Of a DNA stretch of 64,000 nucleotides, positions 45,045 through 54,661 are shown piece after piece (positions within the stretch are counted from its first letter, which is position 1; every line of letters begins with the position of its first letter). The position numbers and the translations under genes were made by a program. Below the pieces are notes generated by a model, which saw nothing but the letters and a program-made list of their open reading frames with translations, searched no databases and was not told where the DNA came from. Origin of the DNA: Providencia huaxiensis (GTDB lineage: Bacteria; Pseudomonadota; Gammaproteobacteria; Enterobacterales; Enterobacteriaceae); contig NZ_CP031123.2 of NCBI RefSeq assembly GCF_002843235.3, forward strand, positions 992,001 through 1,056,000. Reading direction: 5' to 3'.

Positions 45045-46049
45045 ATGTCAGATAAAAAAATCCCCCTTTCTTTACTCGATCTTGCGCCAATTATTGAGGG
45101 TTCGACAGCGAAAGAGGCCTTTGCTCATTCCCTTGACATCGCCCAACTCGCAGAAAAACTGGGTTATCACCGCTATTGGCTAGCGGAACACCATAATATG
45201 ACGGGGATCGCTAGCGCCGCTACGTCGGTATTGATTGGCTACCTTGCTGCGAATACGCAATCACTACGACTCGGTTCAGGTGGTGTTATGTTACCAAACC
45301 ATTCACCGTTGGTGATTGCAGAGCAATTTGGCACATTAAATACACTTTACCCTGAACGTATCGACTTAGGTATCGGGCGTGCGCCAGGAAGTGACCAACG
45401 AACGATGCAAGCTTTACGACGTCATATGAATACGGATATCGATAATTTTCCACAAGATGTGGCTCAAATTGTAAATTGGTTTGATGCAACTAACCCAGAG
45501 CCAGCCGTGCGCCCCGTTCCGGGTTTTGGTGAAAAAATTCCTGTTTGGTTATTGGGTTCAAGTTTATACAGTGCAAGGCTAGCCGCGCAAATGGGGCTAC
45601 CATTTGCCTTTGCTTCCCATTTTGCCCCTGATTTATTGTTGCAGGCGCTGGATGTTTATCGTGTTAATTTCCAACCATCACAGAGACTCTCTAAGCCATA
45701 TGCGATGGTGTGTATCAACATTATTGCCGCGGATACTCAACGTGAAGCGGAGTTTTTATTTACCTCGATGCAGCAAGCGTTTGTCATGTTACGTCGTGGC
45801 CAGCCTTCTCAATTGCCTGCACCGGTCGAGAGCATGGAAAATATCTGGTCGCCTGCCGAGGAGTTTGGTGTTCAACAAGCACTAGGCATGTCATTGGTAG
45901 GGGATAAAACCAAAGTACGTCATGGGTTGGAAACGATATTGCGACAAACTCAAGCAGATGAAATTATGGTTAATGGCCAAATTTTTGATCATCAAGCTCG
46001 TTTACACTCTTTTGAGTTGGCAATGCAGGCCATGAACGAAATTATGTAG
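45045..46049 (+). CDS. yhbW: Luciferase-like flavin monooxygenase (YhbW-like)
   Basis: A 334-residue bacterial luciferase-family protein. The opening [39 protein letters not shown] and [18 protein letters not shown] match the E. coli YhbW group. It should use reduced FMN and oxygen; the substrate is unknown. The ATG at 45045 is preferred to the GTG two codons before. It is monocistronic and ends at a small hairpin (46117-46134). Confidence 0.88.
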   Translation: MSDKKIPLSLLDLAPIIEGSTAKEAFAHSLDIAQLAEKLGYHRYWLAEHHNMTGIASAATSVLIGYLAANTQSLRLGSGGVMLPNHSPLVIAEQFGTLNTLYPERIDLGIGRAPGSDQRTMQALRRHMNTDIDNFPQDVAQIVNWFDATNPEPAVRPVPGFGEKIPVWLLGSSLYSARLAAQMGLPFAFASHFAPDLLLQALDVYRVNFQPSQRLSKPYAMVCINIIAADTQREAEFLFTSMQQAFVMLRRGQPSQLPAPVESMENIWSPAEEFGVQQALGMSLVGDKTKVRHGLETILRQTQADEIMVNGQIFDHQARLHSFELAMQAMNEIM

Positions 46050-46116
46050 TGTATATAGTGGAATGCTTAACACCAATGCAAGGACGCATTTTCAGGCTGG
46101 GTTCAAAAAAGAGATA

Positions 46117-46134
46117 ACCCAGAAAAATCTGGGT
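46117..46134. terminator. Hairpin between convergent genes
   Basis: ACCCAGA-AAAA-TCTGGGT, a perfect 7-bp stem between the monooxygenase and the cysteine-cluster gene; no strong T run. Confidence 0.5.
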
Positions 46135-46143
46135 CATTGACGG

Positions 46144-46533
46144 CTAGCAAGCTATTTGTGGTTGATGAGGCTCTAAAGGGGGTAAACCATGAGCGGCACG
46201 TGCTCTATCGCAGGCCTCATTGTAAATACCATCCTGCCAAGATTGTTCGAACTCACGACACGGTGTGGGTCTTTGTGCATAAATCGAACAAGAGACACAT
46301 TCACCTATCGTGCCTTCTAAGGCCTTACAGCGAGTATTTTGTTTTTGATTAGTCCCCTGCATACAACTCATAAAGGGGGTGACCTGCTCGGTTAAATGTT
46401 GGGGCACAATACCGCCTCCGCTCTCTGCTTCAGCCCAATAAAAAGAGACACGAAAATAGGCACAACACGCACCACAGCTGACACAAGGGTTATCTGAAGG
46501 ATCAGTTTTTAGGATATGGACATTATTAGTCAT
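46144..46533 (-). CDS. YkgJ-type cysteine-cluster protein
   Basis: A 129-residue protein of the zinc/iron-chelating YkgJ family. The cluster [13 protein letters not shown] and further cysteines in [30 protein letters not shown] follow the family order. Metal binding is expected; a biochemical role is not established. It is monocistronic and cytoplasmic, without a signal peptide. About 250 bp of AT-rich DNA lies between it and the tcyP terminator. Confidence 0.87.
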   Translation of the reverse strand: MTNNVHILKTDPSDNPCVSCGACCAYFRVSFYWAEAESGGGIVPQHLTEQVTPFMSCMQGTNQKQNTRCKALEGTIGECVSCSIYAQRPTPCREFEQSWQDGIYNEACDRARAAHGLPPLEPHQPQIAC

Positions 46534-46738
46534 ATTAAAAAACCATAAATAATTGTTGATAAATCCCCATAGGAAATGGGGTGACGCAACACAAGCAGGA
46601 AGCTCAAGAAAACGTTGCTCAGGTTTTATTATCTTACGAAATTCCAGTTTATTGCAATGTTAATTAGCACAAAAAACTGGTTTTTTTGATATTCTCCAAG
46701 GTAAATAAAATCAGCATGTTTATAACAACGATAAAAAA

Positions 46739-46756
46739 AACCTGCCGAAGCAGGTT
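46739..46756 (-). terminator. Terminator after tcyP
   Basis: AACCTGC-CGAA-GCAGGTT; read on the minus strand it has a TTCG tetraloop and a run of eight T. Confidence 0.92.
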
Positions 46757-46781
46757 TCTAATATAGGTGACAGTTTAATTA

Positions 46782-48173
46782 TTAAACATGTTTTAAATCT
46801 GCATCATCATTTTGATTGAATATTGCTTTATCTGTTTCACCCATCAACTGGCTGGTCACTGTACCTGCTGTCATTGAACCACTGACATTCAATGCAGTAC
46901 GGCCCATATCAATTAACGGTTCAACTGAAATTAACAGGGCAACTAATGTGACAGGTAAACCCATCGCAGGCAGTACAATTAACGCTGCGAAAGTTGCACC
47001 GCCACCGACACCAGCAACACCCGCTGAACTGATAGTAACGATACCAACGAGTGTCGCTATCCATAGTGGGTCGAATGGATTAATACCCATTGTTGGCGCG
47101 ACCATCACGGCTAACATTGCAGGATAGATACCCGCACAACCATTTTGACCAATTGTTGCACCAAAGGATGCAGAGAAACTAGCAATCGATTCAGGGATAC
47201 CAAAACGACGTGTTTGTGTTTCAATATTCAGTGGAATACTTGCAGCACTTGAACGGCTAGTGAATGCAAAGGTTAAAACTGGGCCTGCTTTCTTAAAGAA
47301 CTTAATCGGGTTCAAGCCTGTTGTCGCAACTAAAATGCCATGTACAACAAACATAATGCCTAATGCAACATAGGACGCAATAACAAAAGTTCCTAGGTTG
47401 ATGATGTCATGTAAGTTTGAACTTGCTACGACTTTAATCATCAGCGCCATTACACCATACGGCGTTAAACGCATGACTAAGCGAACTAATTTCATTGCCC
47501 AAGCTTGCATAACATCAATCGCTGCTAAGGCTTTTTCACCACGTTCTTTATCGTCTTTAAACAATTGTAGTGCGGCAACACCCAGGAAGGCGGCAAAAAT
47601 AACGACACTAATAATTGATGTTGGGTTTGCACCCGTTAAATCCGCAAATGGGTTTTTTGGAATAAACGATAAAATTAGTTGAGGTACGGTTAAGTCGGAA
47701 ACTTTCCCAATATAGTTGCTTTCTATTGCAGATAAACGTGCTGTTTCGGATTGACCTTGAACTAAGCCTTCCGCAGTTAAGCCGAATAGATTGGCAATTA
47801 AAATACCCACTAACGCTGCAATAGCGGTGGTAAATAACAAGGTGCCAATTGTTAAAAAGCTTATTTTACCTAGCGAAGATGCTTTATGTAGCCTTGCCAC
47901 CGCACTTAGTATTGAAGCAAATACCAATGGCATAATCACCATTTGTAATAGCTGCACATAACCATTTCCGACAATATTAAACCACAGAATGGAGTCTTTT
48001 ACCGTTTGGTGGCCACTACCATACACGAGGTGCAGTACTACTCCATAGGCAACACCGAAAACCAGGCCAACTAACACTTTTTTAGATAGGCTCCAGCCTT
48101 TAGCCCCTAGTTTTGCTAACAGTATTAGTAGTGCTACGAAGCCGAGCACATTAATAATTAGAGGAATATTCAT
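46782..48173 (-). CDS. tcyP: L-cystine transporter TcyP (YdjN)
   Basis: A 463-residue dicarboxylate/amino acid:cation symporter family protein with about eight to nine spans. [18 protein letters not shown] and [18 protein letters not shown] fit TcyP, the sodium/proton-driven cystine importer. [17 protein letters not shown] serine-rich and [16 protein letters not shown] motifs of the family are present. The start is the ATG at 48173 after GGAG; four residues earlier there is another ATG without a site. The order tcyP-ydjM-yniC-yniB-yniA matches the E. coli chromosome. Confidence 0.93.
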   Translation of the reverse strand: MNIPLIINVLGFVALLILLAKLGAKGWSLSKKVLVGLVFGVAYGVVLHLVYGSGHQTVKDSILWFNIVGNGYVQLLQMVIMPLVFASILSAVARLHKASSLGKISFLTIGTLLFTTAIAALVGILIANLFGLTAEGLVQGQSETARLSAIESNYIGKVSDLTVPQLILSFIPKNPFADLTGANPTSIISVVIFAAFLGVAALQLFKDDKERGEKALAAIDVMQAWAMKLVRLVMRLTPYGVMALMIKVVASSNLHDIINLGTFVIASYVALGIMFVVHGILVATTGLNPIKFFKKAGPVLTFAFTSRSSAASIPLNIETQTRRFGIPESIASFSASFGATIGQNGCAGIYPAMLAVMVAPTMGINPFDPLWIATLVGIVTISSAGVAGVGGGATFAALIVLPAMGLPVTLVALLISVEPLIDMGRTALNVSGSMTAGTVTSQLMGETDKAIFNQNDDADLKHV

Positions 48174-48354
48174 TCCGAACTCCAAATCATATTTTTATAA
48201 GGTATGTTACTTGCCCTTTAGTCCTTATTGGTTATAAGGATTTAGTTGCTTCAAACAACTGGTTATATGTTATCAGCTGATAAAACACATTTCTTATATC
48301 AAAAAGTAATAAGATAGTATTATTCATACTTACATTATATTACAAAACTATAAT

Positions 48355-48930
48355 TTATGTGGGGAGATATGTATCTATTTGATTATGAATATATTTTATA
48401 ATCACATCAATATGACTATAAAAATCGAATTGATAACCAGCAGGTAACAAGCAGGCACAAACAGTCAAAACAATGGCGACAAAGCGTTCTCCACGTTGGC
48501 TATTTTTACCGCGGATCATGGGAAAACAAAAACGCTGGGGGAGTGGCCATAGTAACGGTACTCCCGAAGGCGTGAGCATATCGGCGACGAGATGACTGAT
48601 ATAACCCAATAAAAAGGCTTGGATAATATCAGCTGGGATTGCCCATTCAGAAGGTAGCCATTGATAACAAGAAATCATCAAGAGAAACCATGCAACTAGG
48701 CTATGAGTAAACCCCCGGTGCCCACACAGTTTGGATATGGGTAATGAAAAAATCCGCAGTAGTCGACCAGGAATTGAAGAAGGGTGGTCAATATCGGGCA
48801 ATAATGCGCCTAATAAGGCCCCTGGAACCATGTGCAGCCAATCACCATGAGCAATCTCTGGGGTGATTTGAAGTTTATGAGCCATTATCAAAGAGGCGAC
48901 GGAAAAAAGCAGATGCCCTTCAGCTGTCAT
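48355..48930 (-). CDS. ydjM: YdjM, LexA-regulated membrane-bound metal-dependent hydrolase family
   Basis: A 191-residue protein of the YdjM/DUF457 family, with about four spans. The metal-binding His/Asp residues are in LLPDIDHPSS, CGHRGFTHSL and GYISHLVADMLTPSGVP. E. coli ydjM is a member of the SOS regulon, and here a perfect LexA box lies 18 bases upstream of the start. Enzyme activity has not been shown to my knowledge. Confidence 0.93.
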   Translation of the reverse strand: MTAEGHLLFSVASLIMAHKLQITPEIAHGDWLHMVPGALLGALLPDIDHPSSIPGRLLRIFSLPISKLCGHRGFTHSLVAWFLLMISCYQWLPSEWAIPADIIQAFLLGYISHLVADMLTPSGVPLLWPLPQRFCFPMIRGKNSQRGERFVAIVLTVCACLLPAGYQFDFYSHIDVIIKYIHNQIDTYLPT

Positions 48931-48947
48931 GGTGGATAAAATACCAT

Positions 48948-48963
48948 CTGTTTATCTATACAG
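48948..48963 (-). promoter_or_regulatory. LexA (SOS) box of ydjM
   Basis: CTGTTTATCTATACAG is a perfect CTGT-N8-ACAG LexA operator located immediately before ydjM. Confidence 0.9.
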
Positions 48964-49070
48964 TTGATTGGCAGTATAAAGTGTTTGAAAAGAATATGAT
49001 AGTAGTAGAAAGGTAAAAAAACTCTTATTTATTAGCAGATAAGGGAAGAGTTTTATAATCTGACACAATT

Positions 49071-49093
49071 CCCCTACCTAAGTTAGATAGGGG
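49071..49093 (-). terminator. Hairpin after yniC
   Basis: CCCCTACCTAA and TTAGATAGGGG pair over 11 positions with one mismatch, 30 bases past the yniC stop. Confidence 0.65.
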
Positions 49094-49122
49094 AGAACAC
49101 TTATTAGGCACACAAAGTATTT

Positions 49123-49788
49123 TTAACGTAAATGTTCAGCTTTTAAGTCATTCAATGAGGCTAATTTGATATCCGCTAAACCAAAGCGCGGGTCATTAAA
49201 ATGCTTGCTATCAGGTACCACAATTGAACGCATTCTGGCGGCTTTTGCAGAAATCATACCGTTAAATGAATCTTCTAATGAAACGCAATTGACTGGTTTA
49301 GTCGATAACTCAGCTGCTGCTTTAAGATAAACTTCAGGATGAGGTTTACTCAAAGGTAAGTCAGACGCAGAAATAACCGCAGAGAAATAGTCACGAATAT
49401 CCAGAAGGTTTAATACTTTTTCCAACATATACAAAGGAGAGGCGGAAGCCAGTGCAATTTTTAAATCCATTGAACGGCAAAGTTCCATGGCATGCTGCAC
49501 GCCAGGTAGAATAGGGCGAGTTTCTTCAACTAAGCCAACAACACGGTCAATGATACGTTGTGTGGCTTCTTCTTGGCTACATCCTTGCCAAGGGGAGGCG
49601 TGGTACCAAAGCTCCACCACATGGTCAATACGTAAACCTAAAGTATCAGGCAGGGTATCTGCAATTGAAACGTCGACACCCAATTGTGAAAAAATCTCAA
49701 GTTCAGCCTGTGCCCAAAACGGTTCCGAGTCGATCAGTAAACCATCCATATCAAAAATGACCGATTGGATGGGAAGATTATGGTACAT
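49123..49788 (-). CDS. hxpB: Hexitol phosphatase B (YniC), HAD family
   Basis: A 221-residue HAD phosphatase. The nucleophile motif is VIFDMDGLLIDSEP, the second Ser/Thr motif lies in IALASASP, and the third in SLEDSFNGMISAKAARM. YniC of E. coli dephosphorylates 2-deoxyglucose 6-phosphate and hexitol phosphates. Synteny with yniB, ydjM and tcyP supports orthology. It is monocistronic. Confidence 0.92.
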   Translation of the reverse strand: MYHNLPIQSVIFDMDGLLIDSEPFWAQAELEIFSQLGVDVSIADTLPDTLGLRIDHVVELWYHASPWQGCSQEEATQRIIDRVVGLVEETRPILPGVQHAMELCRSMDLKIALASASPLYMLEKVLNLLDIRDYFSAVISASDLPLSKPHPEVYLKAAAELSTKPVNCVSLEDSFNGMISAKAARMRSIVVPDSKHFNDPRFGLADIKLASLNDLKAEHLR

Positions 49789-50082
49789 GTCAAAACTCCA
49801 TTCATGTCGTATCTATTAACGAAGGAGCAATGATATCAGTAAACTGACCTCAAGCGTATTACTTGAGTTAGTATTAAAACAATATTGAAGGATATTCGGA
49901 CTGCATGAAGTAGAAATATCATGATAATGAATAACCACACTATTTTGATTAGTCTGAAAGTCTAAACATTGTTATCAATTATGAATTGAAATTTGGAGGC
50001 AATGAATATTTTCAGCTATGATTAGCCTTGAGAAATCATTGTAAAAACTTATCAAAAATAATAACGCTGAGGAAAAGCAGTA

Positions 50083-50622
50083 ATGAATTACCATAATGCC
50101 AATTATGTCGCAGTCGGCAAACGTATTCTGGGTTGGGTTGTTTTTCTGTTAGCATTAATTTCGACATTGGTGTCTTTAATTAAATTGGCTGGCATGAAGG
50201 GGCTCGCAGGTGAAGGGGTCAATGCGGTCGCTAATGATTTTATTAAATTAATGGCGGAAATGACTCGTCAAACTACACCATTCCTAAATTTCTTTTGGAA
50301 TAATTCACCAGTACCTCAAGTCGCTAATGGGTTTTCCGGCAGTAATATCAGTTTTATCATCATCTTTATTTTTATTTTTGTTGGGCTGGCGCTTAGTGCA
50401 TCAGGTTTGCGCATGTACCGACAAATTAAGTTTATTCGTGAAAGTTTAGAAGATCACGTGATCATAGAAAAAGCAAAAGGCGTAGATATCTCGAAAGAAG
50501 AGCTTGAAGCTAAGGTGACTATTCCACGCCATACGATATTCACTCAATTTTTTCTTCTTTATTTTTGGCCAATTGTATTGGGGGTAGGGTTGTATTTTCT
50601 TCTGCGTTTCCTTAATTGGTAA
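50083..50622 (+). CDS. yniB: YniB family membrane protein
   Basis: A 179-residue inner-membrane protein (E. coli YniB has 178). Three hydrophobic segments are apparent (about 15-35, 88-108 and 153-175), with a soluble part between the first two. Synteny with yniC and yniA matches E. coli, where yniB is also transcribed opposite to both. Function is unknown. GAGGAAA precedes the ATG. Its 3' end runs directly into an ERIC array. Confidence 0.9.
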   Translation: MNYHNANYVAVGKRILGWVVFLLALISTLVSLIKLAGMKGLAGEGVNAVANDFIKLMAEMTRQTTPFLNFFWNNSPVPQVANGFSGSNISFIIIFIFIFVGLALSASGLRMYRQIKFIRESLEDHVIIEKAKGVDISKEELEAKVTIPRHTIFTQFFLLYFWPIVLGVGLYFLLRFLNW

Positions 50623-50628
50623 TTTTCG

Positions 50629-50755
50629 AATTTTCGTCATACTTCGAGCTGTAGCTGTGTTGGCTTCTTTCGGCTACTTGGGTCACATACTTGTGTATGC
50701 TCCCCAAGCTATCCTCAATCGCCGCCTTGCCACAGTTCGAATTATTTAGAAAATT
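50629..50755. repeat. ERIC-like repeat, copy A of a tandem triplet
   Basis: 127 bp between terminal repeats AATTTTC and GAAAATT, six bases past the yniB stop. Contains GGGTCACATACTTGTGTATG, the palindromic ERIC core. Confidence 0.88.
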
Positions 50756-50756
50756 A

Positions 50757-50883
50757 AATTTTTGTCGTACTCCGAGCTGTAGCTGTGTTGGCTTTTTTCG
50801 GCTACTTGGGTCACATATTTGTGTATGCTCCCAGAGATATCTTCATTTGCCGCCTACTCATAACGCAAATTATTTAGAAAATT
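50757..50883. repeat. ERIC-like repeat, copy B
   Basis: Offset exactly 128 bp from copy A; the most diverged of the three, with changes in the right arm. Confidence 0.85.
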
Positions 50884-50884
50884 A

Positions 50885-51011
50885 AATTTTCGTCGTACTT
50901 CGAGCTGTAGCTGTGTTAGCTTCTTTCGCTATTTGGGTCACATACTTGTGTATGCTCCCCAAGCTATCCTCAATCGCCGCTTTGCCACAGTTCGAATTGT
51001 TTAGAAAATTA
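50885..51011. repeat. ERIC-like repeat, copy C
   Basis: Offset exactly 128 bp from copy B and closer to copy A than to B. It ends 35 bases before the yniA stop, filling the convergent yniB-yniA gap. Confidence 0.87.
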
Positions 51012-51046
51012 ATTATTTGTCGTGCTAAATGCTAAAAAACAGGAGC

Positions 51047-51916
51047 TTATTTTTCGTTGAGTAGATTATCAATAATCGAGCGTGCTTGGTGGTAGCTTTG
51101 TTCGTTACCAAAGATATGGGCTTGGTTGAGTAGGTAATAGAGCTGATATATTGGCTGTCTATCTAAAAAGCCATTGGGAAGCGGCCAAACGCTTTGGTAG
51201 CCATCAATAATTTGGATCGGAAGATCTCGATATAATGGCAGCATCGCAATATCACATTCCCTATCGCCCCAATAACATGCAGGGTCATATAGCACCCCTT
51301 CAAGATTTTGAGTAATAGCACAGTTAGCTGGCCATAAATCACCATGTAATAAAGAGGGTTGCGGTTGATGCCCAGCAAGTTTGTCCTTAACAATATCGAC
51401 AATTTGCTGAATATCAGCAAATACCATTCCTTTTTCAGAGGCGAGTTGTAATTGTAAGCCAATACGCTTTTCTGCAAAGAATGAATTCCAGCGCTTTTCC
51501 CAACCATTAGGCTGCACAATTGTGCTTAGCATGGTATCAAAATCAAACCCGTAACTAGGCTGTTCTTCCCATTGATGTAAACGCGCTAATTGTTGGCCAA
51601 AATGCCATGCATTGGTGTTATCGAAAGGTTTGAGAGGGAAATATTCGAGCAGAAGAAAACTGTGGTGCTTATTGCTGCCAACACCATAAACCTTAGGAAC
51701 GGTTATCGTTTGGCTTTTAGCGAGCATTTCAAGTTGTTCAGCCTCTTGTTTAAATAAAGGCAAAAACTCACGCCGATTTTGTTTAATGAACACGGTGTGT
51801 TCGCCATAGTCAATTCTTAATGTATGGTGAATATCACCACCAGACAGAATGACTTTGTTACGTAGCTCCGCCTCTCCTAAGTGTTCACTTAATAAACGAC
51901 ACATTGCTTGCCACAT
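51047..51916 (-). CDS. yniA: YniA, fructosamine kinase family
   Basis: A 289-residue kinase of the ketosamine-3-kinase fold. The catalytic loop is LLHGDLWPANC (His-Gly-Asp with a following Asn) and the metal-binding Asp is in LYDPACYWGDRECDIAM, typical of the family. The N-terminal SGGDIHHTLRIDYGEHTVFI carries the strand with the ATP-contact Lys nearby (VFIKQN). It phosphorylates ketoamines on glycated proteins or a small sugar; the physiological substrate in enterobacteria is uncertain. Synteny with E. coli is preserved. Confidence 0.92.
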   Translation of the reverse strand: MWQAMCRLLSEHLGEAELRNKVILSGGDIHHTLRIDYGEHTVFIKQNRREFLPLFKQEAEQLEMLAKSQTITVPKVYGVGSNKHHSFLLLEYFPLKPFDNTNAWHFGQQLARLHQWEEQPSYGFDFDTMLSTIVQPNGWEKRWNSFFAEKRIGLQLQLASEKGMVFADIQQIVDIVKDKLAGHQPQPSLLHGDLWPANCAITQNLEGVLYDPACYWGDRECDIAMLPLYRDLPIQIIDGYQSVWPLPNGFLDRQPIYQLYYLLNQAHIFGNEQSYHQARSIIDNLLNEK

Positions 51917-52172
51917 GACTCACCTCGCTCTGCTTTGGTCTTCATTAATACAATACTATAGCGACAGTTTAGGAATTAACAGTGATAATTGTTTAAAAAG
52001 AAGAGGCTATCACGAAATTATAGAACAATTATCAGGTGAATAAACATTAATCTAGCCTATATTCAGCCAAATGAGAATGTTCAGATAATTTAGTCGGAGT
52101 GCAAGATCTTGACGCCATCTGTGAGCAATTTCAGGTAAACTGCAAAAAATACTTTCATACTTAAGGGGTGCT

Positions 52173-54011
52173 ATGAACATGGATTTTCAAAAACCGCGTT
52201 GGTTAAGAGACTTACTGCGATTTATTCCACTGAAAAGCCAGTTTGTCCTATTTGGTAATGTTCGTGACTTACAAGCCAGCGAAATTGCGCCGACGGTAGT
52301 GACACCGCTGCCATTTAACCAAGCACTCTTTAATAACTTATTTCAGGCTGGATATGCCTATGTGATCACCTACACACCACTTATTGGCTTCCAATGCGTG
52401 GCAAACTCCAAAGAAAACCCACAAGCGACTGCCACATTGATGCAAAACTTAGGTTTGCATATGGCTGATGATAAAGCCGCTGGTGGTATTGATATGCTAA
52501 ATCATTTGCTGGAAAAATTTATTAACTACAAGCAGCAGCCAATTGCATTATGTATTGATTTCGCCTCTTGCTTGATTTCCCATCGCGATAATCTAACTCC
52601 GGCTGAGCACAGCTTATTTACTCGCGCTCTGGTGGTTTCTCATCAAGCCAAAGCGCGACCAACCGGGGAAAATAACCAGCCGTTCTACAATTCTATTTTT
52701 TGGATTGTGGAGAAAGAGACCGACCTGCCAGATTGGTTTTTAGTTAATAACCCACGAATAAGAGCCATTCCCGTGGCGAAGCCTGACAACCAAGTTCGTC
52801 GGGTCCTTACGCCAATGTTGCTTGCTTCCTTGGCGGATATTAATGGTATAGAACAGGCTGATAAAGATAGCTTATTTAATGATTTCATTGATGAAACAGA
52901 AGGTCTCTTATTATTAGACTTAACGGCAATAGTACAGCTTGCACGGATTGAAAATGTCCCTGTGACACGTATTAGTGATGCGGTACGGCGTTATAAAGTC
53001 GGCATAACGGAAGACCCATGGAAAAAAATTGATAAGCAGAAAATACATAACGCACCAGAGATTATTTCTCGCCGAGTTAAAGGCCAACAACACGCTGTCA
53101 CCCATTTATTGGATATTATTAAACGTGCAATGACGGGAGTGGGGGGGCATAAAGGTGGTCGGCCTCGAGGCGTTTTGTTTCTAGCGGGGCCAACGGGGGT
53201 TGGGAAAACAGAGCTGGCGAAAACGGTCACTCAATTGCTATTTGGTGATGAAAGTGCCTACATCCGCTTTGATATGTCTGAATTTAGCGCTGAACATGCA
53301 GACCAACGCTTAATTGGTGCTCCTCCTGGCTATGTCGCTTATGACTCTGGTGGTGAATTGACAAATGCCATTCGTGAGAAGCCATTTAGCGTGGTACTGT
53401 TTGATGAGATAGAAAAAGCGCATCCGCATTTAATGGATAAGTTTCTACAAATTATTGATGATGGCGTATTGACCTCCGGCCGTGGAGATCGCGTCTATTT
53501 CTCGGAATCTTTAATTATTTTCACGTCAAATCTCGGTATTTATCGCTTGGATGCGAATGGTGAGCGAGTGGCGAATGTGCAACCCAGTGAGCCTTTTGAA
53601 ACGGTGACACGCAATGTGAAAAGTGAGATCGAACGTCACTTTAAATTAGTACTAAATAGGCCTGAGTTACTCAATCGAATTGGGGAAAATATTATTGTTT
53701 TTGATTTTATTCGCCCCGATGTGGCACAGCAAATATTCGAACAAATGGTGGACAATATTCTTTCTGGTTTGGAAAAACAATCGCTGACGATTACCATTTC
53801 CTCACAAGCCAAAGAGACGTTAAAACAACATTGCTTAGCCGATTTATCTAATGGTGGTCGAGGTATACGTAACCAATTAGAAAGCTATTTAATTAACCCG
53901 TTATCTCGTGCTGTTTTCGACCAAGATTTGCAACCTAATTCAGCTTATCAAATTGTTGAAATTGCCACAGGCGAAACCACGCAAATCACGTTAGCTGTGA
54001 TGAGTAATTGA
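52173..54011 (+). CDS. AAA+ ATPase, ClpB-D2-like with degenerate N-terminal AAA-like domain
   Basis: A 612-residue ATPase, first gene of a four-gene operon. The C-terminal half (about 315-610) is a ClpB/ClpA D2-type module: Walker A GPTGVGKTELAK (339-), pore-loop-like DQRLIGAPPGYVAYDSGG, Walker B VVLFDEIEKAHP (Asp411, Glu412), sensor 1 IFTSNLG and a lid domain with GGRGIRNQLE. The first 300 residues look like a degraded AAA+ domain: a Walker-B-like IALCIDFASCLI, sensor/arginine-finger-like NPRIRAIPVAKPD and a helical lid, but no Walker A. There are no ClpB N-domain repeats or middle coiled coil. AAGGGG precedes the ATG. A remodelling or unfoldase role on its operon partners is inferred. Confidence 0.85.
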   Translation: MNMDFQKPRWLRDLLRFIPLKSQFVLFGNVRDLQASEIAPTVVTPLPFNQALFNNLFQAGYAYVITYTPLIGFQCVANSKENPQATATLMQNLGLHMADDKAAGGIDMLNHLLEKFINYKQQPIALCIDFASCLISHRDNLTPAEHSLFTRALVVSHQAKARPTGENNQPFYNSIFWIVEKETDLPDWFLVNNPRIRAIPVAKPDNQVRRVLTPMLLASLADINGIEQADKDSLFNDFIDETEGLLLLDLTAIVQLARIENVPVTRISDAVRRYKVGITEDPWKKIDKQKIHNAPEIISRRVKGQQHAVTHLLDIIKRAMTGVGGHKGGRPRGVLFLAGPTGVGKTELAKTVTQLLFGDESAYIRFDMSEFSAEHADQRLIGAPPGYVAYDSGGELTNAIREKPFSVVLFDEIEKAHPHLMDKFLQIIDDGVLTSGRGDRVYFSESLIIFTSNLGIYRLDANGERVANVQPSEPFETVTRNVKSEIERHFKLVLNRPELLNRIGENIIVFDFIRPDVAQQIFEQMVDNILSGLEKQSLTITISSQAKETLKQHCLADLSNGGRGIRNQLESYLINPLSRAVFDQDLQPNSAYQIVEIATGETTQITLAVMSN

Positions 54012-54012
54012 T

Positions 54013-54645
54013 GTGGTGAATATTAGTGTTTCACGGATCCATTTCCCAATTACGGCCTTAGGCCCCGGAAAACGTATTGGTATCTGGTTCCAAGGTTGTT
54101 CATTACGTTGTAAAGGCTGTCTTTCTCCTGATACATGGCAAGTGAAAGACAATAACATCACGGTAGAACAATTGTTGGAACAGATCACTGAGTGGCTACC
54201 GTTGGCAGATGGCATCACGATTTCTGGGGGAGAGCCATTTGAGCAACCTGAAGCCTTATTCGCATTAGTTAGTGGGATTAAACAGCTAACAGACGCGGAT
54301 ATTTTAGTCTATAGCGGTTATCAATGGGATGACATAGAAAAGCGTGTTTTACAAATGGCTCCCTGTATTGATGCCTTGATCAGTGAGCCATTCAAAGTGG
54401 ATCTTCTGCAAACCCAAATGCTCAAGGGTAGTGATAATCAACAATTACATATGTTGACACCATTAGGAAAAGCACGATTTATGGCATACCAGCGTTCGAC
54501 GACACCAGAAGATAAAGTACTGGATTTAGCGTTTGACGAAACCGGGCGGCTATTTTTGGCGGGTGTCCCTGAACGTAACGATATGTTGCGCCTACGTACC
54601 TTGATTGAGCAGCAAGACCAGTCTTTGCAACAACTAAAAAAATAA
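54013..54645 (+). CDS. Small radical SAM protein, NrdG/PflA activase-like
   Basis: A 210-residue radical SAM protein of the COG0602-like group. The cluster motif is FQGCSLRCKGC (Cys29, Cys33, Cys36), with no second Fe-S cluster insert, and the SAM-binding GGE motif is ITISGGEPFEQPE. It starts at GTG 54013, one base after the AAA gene stop, so it is translationally coupled. Known relatives activate glycyl-radical enzymes (NrdD, PflB), but no glycyl-radical enzyme lies in the operon. It might instead modify a partner protein or nucleotide. A small radical SAM gene fixed between an AAA+ ATPase and a helicase is unusual. Confidence 0.88.
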   Translation: MVNISVSRIHFPITALGPGKRIGIWFQGCSLRCKGCLSPDTWQVKDNNITVEQLLEQITEWLPLADGITISGGEPFEQPEALFALVSGIKQLTDADILVYSGYQWDDIEKRVLQMAPCIDALISEPFKVDLLQTQMLKGSDNQQLHMLTPLGKARFMAYQRSTTPEDKVLDLAFDETGRLFLAGVPERNDMLRLRTLIEQQDQSLQQLKK

Positions 54646-54661
54646 TTAATTGGATGAATGG

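Noticed and set aside
50629..51011. CRISPR-like regular repeats
   Set aside because: The period of 128 bp consists of whole ERIC palindromes with no short repeats or unique spacers, and no cas genes are near.
52112..52145. Sigma-70 promoter TTGACG for the four-gene operon
   Set aside because: No acceptable -10 box at 16-18 bases, so the promoter is not called.
54013..54645. NrdG, the activase of anaerobic ribonucleotide reductase
   Set aside because: No nrdD is adjacent and the gene is coupled to an unrelated ATPase, so only the fold is claimed.
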